Below are positions 1 to 7,886 of a stretch of 64,000 bases of DNA, one piece after another. The stretch's first letter is position 1; each line of letters starts with the position of its first letter. The notes beneath the pieces are model-generated. The model made no database searches, had not been told where the DNA came from, and saw nothing but the letters and a program-made list of their open reading frames with translations. The stretch covers positions 1,083,613 to 1,147,612 of the forward strand of contig NZ_JAPVBI010000001.1 in NCBI RefSeq assembly GCF_026967925.1, read 5' to 3'. Made by a program: the position numbers and the translations under genes. The stretch is from Modestobacter sp. VKM Ac-2985. GTDB lineage: Bacteria > Actinomycetota > Actinomycetes > Mycobacteriales > Geodermatophilaceae.

Positions 1-413
1 GCCCGGAGCCGGCGACCCCGCCGACGTCCGCCCCGGCCCCCGAGCCGGAGCCGAGCGTCGAGCCGGTCCCGTGCGGCGTGGAGTTCGAGCCGGTCGTCGT
101 CGACGTGGTGGACGGCACCGGTGACCCGGCCCTGGTGGAGTCGGTGACCCGGTTCCTCACCGACGCCGGCCTCACCCTCGGCACGGTCCGCACCGCCGAG
201 GTCGCCACCTCCGCGATCGAGCACCTCGACGGCCAGGAGGAGCAGGTGCGGCAGTTGGCCGAGCCGCTCGGCGCCGTCCCGCTGCTCCGGGCGGCGACGG
301 GGGAGCACCTCACCGTCGTGCTGGGCTCGGCCGACGCGGCCTCGCTCGTCGAGGCGATGGCCACGCTCGTCGGCGAGGCCTGCGACGGTGCACCCGCCGA
401 GGAGACCGACTGA
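1..413 (+). CDS. LytR_C-domain envelope protein, C-terminal part (5' truncated)
   Basis: The gene is cut by the left edge: its frame is open from base 3, so the real start lies outside the window. The first ~25 codons are a Pro/Glu/Ala-rich linker. A globular region of about 105 residues follows, opening with VVDGTG and then a helix–strand pattern (DAGLTLG). This resembles the LytR_C domain that sits after a Pro-rich linker on membrane-anchored actinobacterial envelope proteins. A GTG at 78 is probably internal, because the linker and domain boundary lie upstream of it. The stop codon shares bases with the CTG proposed as start of the next gene. The family has no well-defined biochemical role; a cell-wall link is inferred. 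Confidence 0.6.
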   Translation, partial: PEPATPPTSAPAPEPEPSVEPVPCGVEFEPVVVDVVDGTGDPALVESVTRFLTDAGLTLGTVRTAEVATSAIEHLDGQEEQVRQLAEPLGAVPLLRAATGEHLTVVLGSADAASLVEAMATLVGEACDGAPAEETD

Positions 414-1009
414 ACGGGGGCGACACCCAGACGTTCTTCGGCTCCCGGGCCGCCACCTGGGAGGAGAGGTTCCCCGACGACGGGCCCCGGTTCGAGCGGG
501 CCGTCGCCGAGCTGGGGGTGCAGCCCGACGACGCCGTCCTGGACGCGGCCTGCGGCACCGGGCGGGCCCTGCCGGTGCTGCGCGCCGCCACCGGCCCGGC
601 CGGCCTGCTCGTCGGCCTGGACCTGACCGCGGAGATGCTCGCCGAGGCCCGGCGGCGCGGCCGCGGGGAGCTGGCGCGGCTGGTCCGCGGCGACGTCACC
701 CGGCTGCCGTTCGCGGACCGGTCCTTCGACGTCGTCTTCGCCTCCGGGCTGGTCTCCCACCTGCCCGACCCGGACGCCGGCCTGCGCGAGCTGGCCCGGG
801 TCGCCGCGGGCGGCGCCCGGCTGGGGCTGTTCCACCCGGTCGGCCGCGCCGCGCTGGCCCGGCGGCACGGCCGGACGCTGACCCCGGACGACGTGCGCAG
901 CGAACCCCGGGTCCGGGAGCTGCTCACCCGCACCGGATGGCAGGTGACCCACCTCGACGACGCCGAGGACCGCTGGCTGGTGCTGGCCGCGAGGCACGAG
1001 CGCGCGTAG
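410..1009 (+). CDS. Class I SAM-dependent methyltransferase (probable CTG start)
   Basis: Motif I is LDAACGTG (about residues 42–49). An acidic motif II (GLDLT), a D-V-T-x-L-P-F motif and FDVVFASGL follow, as in small UbiE/BioC-like methyltransferases. The substrate cannot be told. The start is odd: residues before motif I (FFGSRAATWEERFP) match the usual N-terminus of this family, yet no ATG, GTG or TTG occurs in frame between 410 and the GTG at 518. The only nearby candidate is CTG 410–412, which overlaps the preceding stop as CTGA and gives 199 aa. Starting at 518 would remove the first helix. It probably shares a transcript with the upstream gene. Confidence 0.75.
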   Translation: MNGGDTQTFFGSRAATWEERFPDDGPRFERAVAELGVQPDDAVLDAACGTGRALPVLRAATGPAGLLVGLDLTAEMLAEARRRGRGELARLVRGDVTRLPFADRSFDVVFASGLVSHLPDPDAGLRELARVAAGGARLGLFHPVGRAALARRHGRTLTPDDVRSEPRVRELLTRTGWQVTHLDDAEDRWLVLAARHERA

Positions 1010-1093
1010 CCGGCCACCTCGCGCCTGCCCGGGGGAGCGGTCTGCGCGTGTCACCCTGTGCGGCGTGCTGCACCCGACCCGGCCCCGCCTGAC

Positions 1094-1792
1094 GTGAGCG
1101 GCGCCCTGCTCGCCGTCGTGGTCGCCGGGGTCGGTGGGGTCCTCGCCGGCCGGGTCGCGGACTCGCTGGCGCTGGTCGCCCCCCGCCGGGCGGAGGCCGA
1201 CGAGGGCGCGGTCGCGGTCCGCGTCGACCGGCGGGCGCGGGCGGTGGGCGCCCCGTGGCCCGAGCTGGCCGGGGCGCTGTGCGCTGCGGCGGTGACCCTG
1301 CGGTTCGGCTGGACGGCGCAGCTCCCCGCGTGGCTGTGGTTCGTCGCGGTCGGGCTGCTGCTGACCGTCGTCGACCTGCGCGAGCAGCTGCTGCCCAACC
1401 GGGTGCTGCTGCCCGGGCTGCTCGGCGGCCTCGCCCTGCTGACCGTCGCCGCCGGGGCAGGCGGGGACTGGCCGGGCCTGGGGCGGGCCGTGCTGGCCGG
1501 GGGAGCGGCCTTCACGGTGCTGCTGGCGATGGCGCTGATCTCCCCGAGCGGCCTGGGGATGGGCGACGTCAAGCTGGCCGCCCTGCTCGGCCTGTACCTG
1601 GGGTGGCTCGGCTGGCCCGTCGTCCTGGCCGGGGTCTTCCTCGGCTTCCTGCTGCAGGCGGTGGTGGGGCTCGCGCTCCTCGCCACCCGGCGGGTGGGGC
1701 GCCGGACCGGGCTGCCGTTCGGGCCTGCTCTGCTCACCGGCGCCCTGGTCGCCGCGCTGCTCGCCGAGGACTGGGTGCTCACCCTCGCCTGA
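1094..1792 (+). CDS. tadV: Type IV prepilin peptidase (A24 family)
   Basis: Membrane aspartyl protease that cleaves the leader of Flp-type prepilins and may methylate the new N-terminus. The two catalytic Asp motifs are visible: VVDLREQ after the third helix and GMGDVKLA in the middle, the classic GxGD signature. About six hydrophobic helices fill the 232 residues. It is shorter than type IV pilus PilD and lacks the CxxC zinc domain, as expected of the Tad (CpaA/TadV) branch. GTG 1094 opens directly on a membrane helix; GTG 1058 would add 12 charged or Pro-rich residues. It heads the Tad locus and its substrate should be the pilin encoded at 1974. Confidence 0.88.
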   Translation: MSGALLAVVVAGVGGVLAGRVADSLALVAPRRAEADEGAVAVRVDRRARAVGAPWPELAGALCAAAVTLRFGWTAQLPAWLWFVAVGLLLTVVDLREQLLPNRVLLPGLLGGLALLTVAAGAGGDWPGLGRAVLAGGAAFTVLLAMALISPSGLGMGDVKLAALLGLYLGWLGWPVVLAGVFLGFLLQAVVGLALLATRRVGRRTGLPFGPALLTGALVAALLAEDWVLTLA

Positions 1793-1849
1793 ACGGGTCC
1801 CCTCCGGGCGCGGGAACGGGCTGCCCTCACCGTGCGCCACCGGGGATCA

Positions 1850-1872
1850 CCCGTTCGGGTCAGCCGAACGGG
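1850..1872. promoter_or_regulatory. Inverted repeat upstream of the pilin gene, candidate operator
   Basis: Perfect 9-bp arms (CCCGTTCGG at 1850–1858, CCGAACGGG at 1864–1872) flank a 5-nt spacer, about 100 bp before the flp start. The same AACGGG/CCCGTT word recurs at 1792, 1814 and 1886, so the leader may hold several sites for one regulator. It could instead be a weak terminator for the peptidase gene, though no T tract follows. Confidence 0.4.
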
Positions 1873-1973
1873 CTCGGACTGTGGGACCCGTTGCCCACCG
1901 CCGAACTCCTGGGTGAGGCCGCGTCCGGGTCACCCGACCCGATCAGGCGACGGTCCAGTCCCTGGAGACCATC

Positions 1974-2195
1974 GTGAGCTCGCTGTTCCAGACGCTGTGC
2001 ACGCTGTCCTACCTGACCGCCGACCGCGCCGCCGACCGGGTCACCGGCCGGCTCAAGGCCCTCAAGGAGGAGGAGACGGGCGCCTCGGCCGTCGAGTACG
2101 CCCTCCTGGTCGGGCTCATCGCCGTGGCGCTGATCGGCGTCATCATCGGCCTCCGCGGCCGCATCCAGGCCATGTTCGAGGCCATCACCTTCTGA
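1974..2195 (+). CDS. flp: Flp-family type IVb pilin
   Basis: This is the major subunit of the Tad pilus. The 73-residue protein has a positively charged leader and then the processing site TG|ASAVEYALL, with the conserved Glu at +5 and Tyr at +6 (the Flp EY motif). One hydrophobic helix (LLVGLIAVALIGVIIGL) and a short tail complete it. The leader is about 40 residues, longer than in Gram-negative Flp but usual in actinobacteria. It stands alone between a 180-bp leader region and a GC-rich hairpin (2224–2251), an arrangement that would let the pilin be made in excess over the assembly genes. GTG start, with CTGGAG a few bases upstream. Confidence 0.93.
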   Translation: MSSLFQTLCTLSYLTADRAADRVTGRLKALKEEETGASAVEYALLVGLIAVALIGVIIGLRGRIQAMFEAITF

Positions 2196-2223
2196 TCCTG
2201 AGGCTCGACCACACCGGGGCTCC

Positions 2224-2251
2224 GGCGGCGCGGCCGGTCGTGCGCGCCGCC
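2224..2251 (+). terminator. GC-rich hairpin after flp (attenuator)
   Basis: Perfect 9-bp arms GGCGGCGCG (2224–2232) and CGCGCCGCC (2243–2251) enclose a 10-nt loop, 28 bp after the pilin stop. No T tract follows. It may reduce readthrough into the assembly genes or protect the 3' end of the abundant pilin mRNA. Confidence 0.5.
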
Positions 2252-2290
2252 GTCCTCGGGTCACCTCCCTCTCCTGACAGGAGCACGTCC

Positions 2291-2713
2291 GTGTCCGGTC
2301 CGACCGCGTGGCGACGCCACCGCACCGCCCAGCGCCTGCTGGGTGAGCGCGGTGCTGCCGTCGTCGAGTTCGCGCTGGTGGTGCCGGTGCTGCTCGTCCT
2401 GCTGCTCGGGATCGTGGAGTACAGCCGGGCGTTCAACGCGCAGGCGACCCTGTCCGCGGCGGCCCGGGAGGGTGCCCGCACCATGGCCCTGGCCAACGAC
2501 GTCGGCCAGGCCCGTTCCGCCGCACAGAACGCGGCCGCGGAGCTCGGCGTCCCCAGCTCGGCCATCACCATCAGTCCGAGCAGTTGCACCGGCGCCTCGG
2601 CGACCACCGCCGTGACGGTCACCATCCGGCACCGGCAGGAGTTCGTCTCGGGGTTCCTCGGGCGCACCGGCGTCGATCTGACCGGACGGGCGGCCATGCG
2701 ATGCGGGGGCTGA
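2291..2713 (+). CDS. tadE: TadE-family minor pseudopilin
   Basis: The N-terminal signature RGAAVVEFALVVPVLLVLL, followed by GIVEYSR and AREGAR, is typical of TadE-like minor pilins: a short basic leader, Glu at +5 and a single membrane helix. The outer part (about residues 60–140) is small and holds two cysteines. At 140 aa it is of usual length. GTG 2291 is preceded by CAGGAG at good spacing and gives a short basic leader. The gene overlaps the next one by 13 nt. It is likely processed by the prepilin peptidase at 1094 and built into the base or tip of the Tad machine. Confidence 0.85.
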   Translation: MSGPTAWRRHRTAQRLLGERGAAVVEFALVVPVLLVLLLGIVEYSRAFNAQATLSAAAREGARTMALANDVGQARSAAQNAAAELGVPSSAITISPSSCTGASATTAVTVTIRHRQEFVSGFLGRTGVDLTGRAAMRCGG

Positions 2714-3663
2714 CCCGCCGGCGCGGGGCAGCCCGGCTGGCCGACGAGCGCGGTGCCGTCGCCGTCCTGGTGGCCCTGCTCATCGTGCCGATCCTCGGCC
2801 TCGGCGCCATCGCCGTCGACGTCGCCTCCCTCTACTCCGACCGGGCCCAGCTGCGGAACGCCGCCGACGCGGCGGCGATCGCCGTCGCGCTGGACTGCGC
2901 CCGCGGCAGCTGCGGCAACACCGTCGCCACGGCGACGTCGGCGCTGGCCGCGAACGCCGGCTCGGCCGATGCGGCCGGCGCCACGCTGGGCACCCCGACG
3001 GTGAGCGCGCCTGCGCTGACCAGCTCCGGCGGGTCGGTCACGGTCACGGTCCGCGCCGACCAGGCCCACTGGTTCGCCCCGGTGCTGGGCCACGACTCGA
3101 CCCGGGTGACCGCCTCGGCCACCGCCGGTTGGGCGACGACCACCCGCGGCCGGGCCAACTTCCCGCTGGCCATCTCCTGGTGCGAGTACCGGGCGCAGGT
3201 CGCCCGGTACCCGCTGACCAACAAGACCGCGCACCGGATCAACGGCCTGACCATGAACCAGTCGTGCGCGGGCCCGAACGGGACGACGGTCAAGGGCGGC
3301 TACGCCCTGACCACCCCGGACAGCCCGAGCGTCTGCCGGACGACGTCGACCCTCGGCGCCACGATCCCTGCCTACCCGCAGATGTACAGCAGCGGGATGC
3401 CCGCGAGCTGCAGCAACGCCTACCTGGCCAGCCTGATCGGGAGCGACATCCTCTTCCCGGTCTGGGACTCCATCAGCCCCAGCGGTGCCATCCACGTGCA
3501 CAGCTACGCCGCGTTCCACATCACCGGCTACGACGTCTACAACTACGGCGACCCGGCCCTGTTCGGCTGGTTCACCTACGCCGCGCAGCAGTCCGACGCC
3601 ACGACCAACCCCACCTCGACAGCGCCCGACCTGGGCGCGCGCTCCGTCTACCTGCAGGGATGA
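2701..3663 (+). CDS. TadG-like pilus-assembly protein (TadE/G N-terminal helix, large exported domain)
   Basis: The protein starts with a basic stretch and then DERGAVAVLVALL plus PILGLGAIAVDVA, the hydrophobic segment of the Tad/TadE_N family; the motif RNAADAAAIAVAL follows, as in TadG-like proteins. About 270 residues of exported domain come next, rich in Ser, Thr, Tyr and Asn and with several cysteines (SWCEY, NQSCAG, SVCRT, ASCSN) that could form disulfides outside the cell. ATG 2701 overlaps tadE and is preferred over upstream frame because it opens directly on the basic and hydrophobic segments. The exported part resembles no domain I recognise, so it may be a lineage-specific adhesin-like tip. 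Confidence 0.75.
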   Translation: MRGLTRRRGAARLADERGAVAVLVALLIVPILGLGAIAVDVASLYSDRAQLRNAADAAAIAVALDCARGSCGNTVATATSALAANAGSADAAGATLGTPTVSAPALTSSGGSVTVTVRADQAHWFAPVLGHDSTRVTASATAGWATTTRGRANFPLAISWCEYRAQVARYPLTNKTAHRINGLTMNQSCAGPNGTTVKGGYALTTPDSPSVCRTTSTLGATIPAYPQMYSSGMPASCSNAYLASLIGSDILFPVWDSISPSGAIHVHSYAAFHITGYDVYNYGDPALFGWFTYAAQQSDATTNPTSTAPDLGARSVYLQG

Positions 3664-3668
3664 CCACC

Positions 3669-4406
3669 ATGCGTCGCGTACTCGCCGCCCTCACGGCCCT
3701 CGCCCTGGCCGCGTTCGGCGCCTTCGTGCTCGTCAGCTACGTCCGCGGGGCCGACGCCCGTGCCGCGGCCGGGGCCCGGCTGGTGCCGGTGCTCGTCGTG
3801 GACTCCGACGTCCCGGCCGGCACTGCCGTCGCCGACCTCGCCGACCTCGTGTCGAGGGAGCAGGTCCCGGCCCGGCTCAAGGCCACCGGCTCCCTCGACG
3901 ACCTCGCCGCGGTCCGGGGCCTGACCACCACCGTCGACCTGCTCGCCGGCGACCAGGTGATGGCCGCCCGGTTCGCCGACCCGGCGGAGACCGCGGCCAC
4001 CGACGGGGAGGTCGAGCTCGACCCGGACACCCAGGAGGTCAGCCTCACGCTGGACCTGCAGCGCGCCGTGGGTGCGGTCCTCGCGCCCGGGGACCGGGTG
4101 GGCGTGTTCGTCAGCCGGGCCGGCCTGGACCCGGCGACGAACACCCCGACCGCCGTCACCGACCTCGCCGTCGGGGACGTGCTGGTCACCCGGGTGGCCG
4201 GCGGGACGACGGGCGCGGACGTCACCGTGTCGGCCGGGGCCATCCAGACGGTGACCGTGACGCTCGGGCTGACGGAGACGGACGCGCGAGCGGTGATCGC
4301 CGGCATGGAGCAGGAGAGCGTGTGGCTGTCGCTCCAGTCCACCGCCGGTTCTGCCGACGTACTCGTCACCGGCACCACCACCACGACCACGGGGGACGAG
4401 AAGTGA
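3669..4406 (+). CDS. cpaB: RcpC/CpaB-like Flp pilus assembly protein
   Basis: One N-terminal membrane helix (LAALTALALAAFGAFVLV) is followed by a SAF-like region (VPVLVVDSDVPAGTAV) and the RcpC/CpaB repeat (DTQEVSLTLDLQRAVGAVLAPGDRVGV), all features of CpaB. In Gram-negative Tad systems this periplasmic protein works with the secretin. Monoderms keep it without a secretin, presumably as a cell-wall scaffold for the pilus. ATG 3669 has AGGGA eight bases upstream; ATG 3660 (overlapping the tadG-like stop) is also possible and adds three residues. The C-terminus is a Thr-rich tail. The stop overlaps the next start (GTGA). Confidence 0.82.
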   Translation: MRRVLAALTALALAAFGAFVLVSYVRGADARAAAGARLVPVLVVDSDVPAGTAVADLADLVSREQVPARLKATGSLDDLAAVRGLTTTVDLLAGDQVMAARFADPAETAATDGEVELDPDTQEVSLTLDLQRAVGAVLAPGDRVGVFVSRAGLDPATNTPTAVTDLAVGDVLVTRVAGGTTGADVTVSAGAIQTVTVTLGLTETDARAVIAGMEQESVWLSLQSTAGSADVLVTGTTTTTTGDEK

Positions 4407-5581
4407 GCACGGTCCTGACCATCGGCGTCGACGACGCCCTGAGCGCGGCCTTCCACGAGATCAGCGGCGACGTCCTCGCCCTCGGTCCCGAGGCTGTCGC
4501 CGAGGGCACGCTGACCGGCCACCTGGCGGGCCCGCATGCGCCGGCCCTGCTGGTCCTCGGCGCGCAGGTCCCGCTGCGGACCGCCCTGTCCCTCGCCGGA
4601 CAGGTGGACGTCGTCTCACCCGGCACGAGCGTGGTGCTCGTCGCCTTCCCCGATCCCGACCTCTGGCAGGAGGCGATGCGGGCCGGCGTGCGCGACGTGC
4701 TCTCCCCGCACGCCGACGCCGCTGCGGTGCAGGCCGTGCTGACCCGGGCGACCGGCCTCGCCCAGGCCCGCCGGTCGGCCCACGGCGCGGCGCCCACGGC
4801 AGCGCCGACCCGCCGGGTGGTGGTCGTCGCCGCGCCGAAGGGCGGCGTGGGCAAGACCACCGTGGCCACGAACCTCGCCATCGGGCTGGCCGCGGCCGAG
4901 CCCGGCTCGACGGTCGTCGTCGACCTCGACCTGCAGTTCGGGGACGTCGCCGGGGCGCTCGCCCTGGTGCCCCAGCACACCCTGCCCGACGCTGTCCGCG
5001 GCGCGGCCAGCAACGACCCGCTGGTGCTCAAGACCCACCTCAGCCGGCACCACACCGGGCTGTACGTGGTGGCCGGGAGCGACTCGCCCGCCGCGGGCGA
5101 CACGATCACCGCCGCCGACGTGGCCCGGCTCGTCGACATGCTCAGCCGCGAGTTCCGCAACGTCGTCGTGGACACCGCCCCCGGCTTGACCGACCACACG
5201 CTGACCGCCCTGGAACGGGCCACGGACCTGGTGCTGATGGGCAGCATGGACGTGCCGGGCGTGCGGGGTCTGCGCAAGGAGCTCGACGTGCTCGCACAGC
5301 TGGGTCTGGTGCCGGCTCGCCGGCACCTGGTGCTCAACGGTGCCGACTCCGCCAGTGGTCTGGCGATCGAGGACGTCGAGCGGACCATCGGTGGGCCCCT
5401 GGACCTGGTGCTCCCGCGGCACAAGGCCGTCCCGCTGTCGACGAACACCGGGGTCCCGCTGCTGGAGAAGGGCGGCAAGGACCCGGTCACCCGCGGGCTG
5501 CAGGCGCTCCTCGCCCGCATCGCCCCTGCCACCGCCCCGGTCCGTGGCCGGCGCGCGCGCCGTCGGGCCGGCACCCGATGA
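4403..5581 (+). CDS. tadZ: TadZ/CpaE-like ParA-family ATPase
   Basis: The 392-residue protein has two parts. Residues 1–125 resemble a degenerate receiver domain. Residues ~135–370 form a MinD/ParA ATPase with the deviant Walker A KGGVGKTT (about 146–153), the switch region VVVDLDLQFGDV and a DTAPG motif. TadZ proteins localise the Tad machine and recruit the TadA ATPase. The gene overlaps cpaB by 4 nt (GTGA) and tadA by 4 nt (ATGA), so translation is probably coupled. The tail is Arg-rich (GRRARRRAG), perhaps for membrane or DNA contact. Confidence 0.85.
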   Translation: MSTVLTIGVDDALSAAFHEISGDVLALGPEAVAEGTLTGHLAGPHAPALLVLGAQVPLRTALSLAGQVDVVSPGTSVVLVAFPDPDLWQEAMRAGVRDVLSPHADAAAVQAVLTRATGLAQARRSAHGAAPTAAPTRRVVVVAAPKGGVGKTTVATNLAIGLAAAEPGSTVVVDLDLQFGDVAGALALVPQHTLPDAVRGAASNDPLVLKTHLSRHHTGLYVVAGSDSPAAGDTITAADVARLVDMLSREFRNVVVDTAPGLTDHTLTALERATDLVLMGSMDVPGVRGLRKELDVLAQLGLVPARRHLVLNGADSASGLAIEDVERTIGGPLDLVLPRHKAVPLSTNTGVPLLEKGGKDPVTRGLQALLARIAPATAPVRGRRARRRAGTR

Positions 5582-6948
5582 ACCTCAGCGACCGCCTCGC
5601 CCACGCCCGTGGTGAGGAGCCGGCCTCGGCTCCGCGGGTGCAGCCCGCGCAGGTGGACACGCTCACCCAGCTCAAGGACCGCGCCAGTCGTGCCCTGTTC
5701 GAGCGACTGGGCAGCAAGCTCTCCGACGCCGACATCCCGGAGGAGCAGCTGCACGCGATGGTCCGGGCGGACCTCCGCCGGGTCATCGCCTTCGAGCAGA
5801 CACCCCTGTCGGACGACGACCGGCACCGGCTGATCCAGGAGCTCACCGACGAGGTGCTCGGCTACGGGCCGCTGCAGCCGCTGCTCGACGACCCCTCGGT
5901 CACCGAGGTCATGGTCAACGGCCCCGACACGGTCTACGTCGAGCAGGGCGGGCGGATCGTCCGTACGGCGGCCAGGTTCGCCTCCGAGGAGCACCTCCGG
6001 CGGGTGATCGAGCGGATCGTCTCGCGGGTCGGTCGGCGGATCGACGAGTCCTCACCGCTGGTCGACGCCCGGCTGCCGGACGGCTCCCGGGTCAACGCGA
6101 TCATCCCGCCGCTGGCCTTCAGCGGTTCGTCGCTGACCATCCGCAAGTTCTCCCGGCAGCCGCTGCAGATCGACGACCTGATCGGGTTCGGGACCCTGTC
6201 CGCCGACCTGGCCGACCTGCTGCGCGCCTGCGTCCAGGCCCGGCTCAACGTCATCGTCTCCGGGGGCACCGGCACCGGGAAGACGACCCTGCTCAACGTC
6301 CTCTCCTCCTTCATCCCGGAGACCGAGCGGATCATCACCATCGAGGACGCCGTCGAGCTGCAGCTGCAGCAGGAGCACGTCGTGCGGCTGGAGTCCCGCC
6401 CGGTCAACATCGAGGGCAGGGGCGGGGTCAGCATCCGCGACCTGGTCCGCAACTCCCTGCGGATGCGCCCGGACCGGATCATCGTCGGCGAGGTCCGCGG
6501 CGGGGAGAGCCTGGACATGCTGCAGGCGATGAACACCGGCCACGACGGCTCGCTGTCGACGGTGCACGCCAACTCCCCGCGCGACGCCGTCGCCCGGCTG
6601 GAGACCCTGGTGCTGATGGCCGGCATGGACCTGCCGCTGCGCGCCGTGCGGGAGCAGGTGGCCTCCGCCGTCGACGTCATCGTCCAGGTCTCACGACTGC
6701 GGGACGGTTCCCGGCGGGTCACCCACGTCACCGAGGTGTTGGGCATGGAGGGCGACACGGTGACCCTGCAGGACGCCTTCCGCTTCGACCACTCCGCCGG
6801 GGTGGACGCCGACGGGCGGGTGCGCGGCCACGCCGTGCCCACGGGCGTGCGCCCGCACTTCCTCGACCGGCTGGTCGACCAGGGCGTGTCGCTGCCGTCG
6901 CGGGTGTTCGACGTCCCGCGGCCGTCCTTCACGGGCGGTCAGGGCTGA
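5578..6948 (+). CDS. tadA: TadA/CpaF pilus-assembly ATPase
   Basis: This cytoplasmic hexameric ATPase (456 aa) powers pilus assembly. It shows the all-alpha N-terminal part of CpaF (to ~residue 90), then Walker A GGTGTGKTT (about 229–237), Asp-box ITIEDAVEL, Walker B RIIVGEVRGGE (about 300) and the His-box NTGHDGSLSTVHANS. Lengths and motif spacing are normal for the family. It is embedded in a run of overlapping genes: ATGA with tadZ and TGATG with tadB. Its partners are TadB and TadC in the membrane and TadZ in the cytoplasm. Confidence 0.94.
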   Translation: MNLSDRLAHARGEEPASAPRVQPAQVDTLTQLKDRASRALFERLGSKLSDADIPEEQLHAMVRADLRRVIAFEQTPLSDDDRHRLIQELTDEVLGYGPLQPLLDDPSVTEVMVNGPDTVYVEQGGRIVRTAARFASEEHLRRVIERIVSRVGRRIDESSPLVDARLPDGSRVNAIIPPLAFSGSSLTIRKFSRQPLQIDDLIGFGTLSADLADLLRACVQARLNVIVSGGTGTGKTTLLNVLSSFIPETERIITIEDAVELQLQQEHVVRLESRPVNIEGRGGVSIRDLVRNSLRMRPDRIIVGEVRGGESLDMLQAMNTGHDGSLSTVHANSPRDAVARLETLVLMAGMDLPLRAVREQVASAVDVIVQVSRLRDGSRRVTHVTEVLGMEGDTVTLQDAFRFDHSAGVDADGRVRGHAVPTGVRPHFLDRLVDQGVSLPSRVFDVPRPSFTGGQG

Positions 6949-7886
6949 TGGACGCGCTGACCTGGGCCGGGGTGGCCGCCGGCGTGCTCGCGGTCGGTCT
7001 GGTGGTCGCGCTGCTGCTCGTGCCGAGCAGGCCGCGGGTGGAGCTGACGCGCCTGGACCCCACGGCCCGTCCCGTGCCGCACGGCTGGTCGGCCGTCGCC
7101 GTGGCCGGCGGTCGCGTCGGTGACGGACTGCTGGTCCGGCTGGGACGGCGGGACGCCCTCGTGGCCGCACTGGAGCGTGCGGGTGTGCAGCGGGAGCCCG
7201 CGCACCTGCTGGCCGTGGTGCTCGTCGGCGCCGTGGCCGGGGGTGTCCTGGGCGGTCTGGCCGGTGGCGTCCTGGGAGGTCTTCTGCTCACGCCGGTCGT
7301 CCCGGTCGGGGTCGTCGTCGTGCTCCGGGCGCGCGCCCGGCGGCGGCGGGTGCGGTTCGCCGACCAGCTCGAGGACACGCTGCGGCTGATGGCCAGCAGC
7401 CTGCGGGCCGGTCACAGCGTGCTCCGGTCGCTGGAGGTCCTGTCCCAGGAGGCCGACCACCCCACGGCGGAGGAGTTCGCCCGGGTGCTGAACGAGGTAC
7501 GGGTGGGGCGGGACCTCGTGGCCGCACTCGGTGAGGTGTCCCTGCGCACCGGCAGCGACGACTTCGGCTGGGTCGCGCAGGCGGTCTCGATCCACCGGGA
7601 GGTCGGCGGCAACCTGGCCGAGGTGCTCGACCGGGTCGGCAGCACCATCCGCGATCGCGGCCAGCTGCGCCGTCAGGCGCGGGCGCTGTCGGCGGAGGGA
7701 CGTGCGTCGGCCGTCGTCCTGCTGGGGCTGCCGCTCGTCCTCGGCGGCGGGCTGGCCCTCGTGTCGCCGGCCTACATGGGCCAGCTGACCGCGGCCCCGG
7801 CCGGACTGCTGCTCCTCGGCATCGCCGGGCTGCTGATGGTCGTGGGCGCCGTGTGGGTGCGCCGCGTGGTCACGGTGCGGTTCTGA
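6948..7886 (+). CDS. tadB: TadB, type II/IV secretion F-domain membrane protein
   Basis: Inner-membrane platform protein of the Tad pilus. It has N-terminal helices, a cytosolic stretch, then the T2SS-F domain (about residues 140–280) with motifs LRAGHSVLRSLE and VHREVGGNLAEVL-like (SIHREVGGNLAEVL), and two C-terminal membrane helices. Length (312 aa) is normal. The start ATG overlaps the tadA stop by one base and the stop overlaps the tadC start by one base (TGATG at both ends). Confidence 0.9.
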   Translation: MDALTWAGVAAGVLAVGLVVALLLVPSRPRVELTRLDPTARPVPHGWSAVAVAGGRVGDGLLVRLGRRDALVAALERAGVQREPAHLLAVVLVGAVAGGVLGGLAGGVLGGLLLTPVVPVGVVVVLRARARRRRVRFADQLEDTLRLMASSLRAGHSVLRSLEVLSQEADHPTAEEFARVLNEVRVGRDLVAALGEVSLRTGSDDFGWVAQAVSIHREVGGNLAEVLDRVGSTIRDRGQLRRQARALSAEGRASAVVLLGLPLVLGGGLALVSPAYMGQLTAAPAGLLLLGIAGLLMVVGAVWVRRVVTVRF

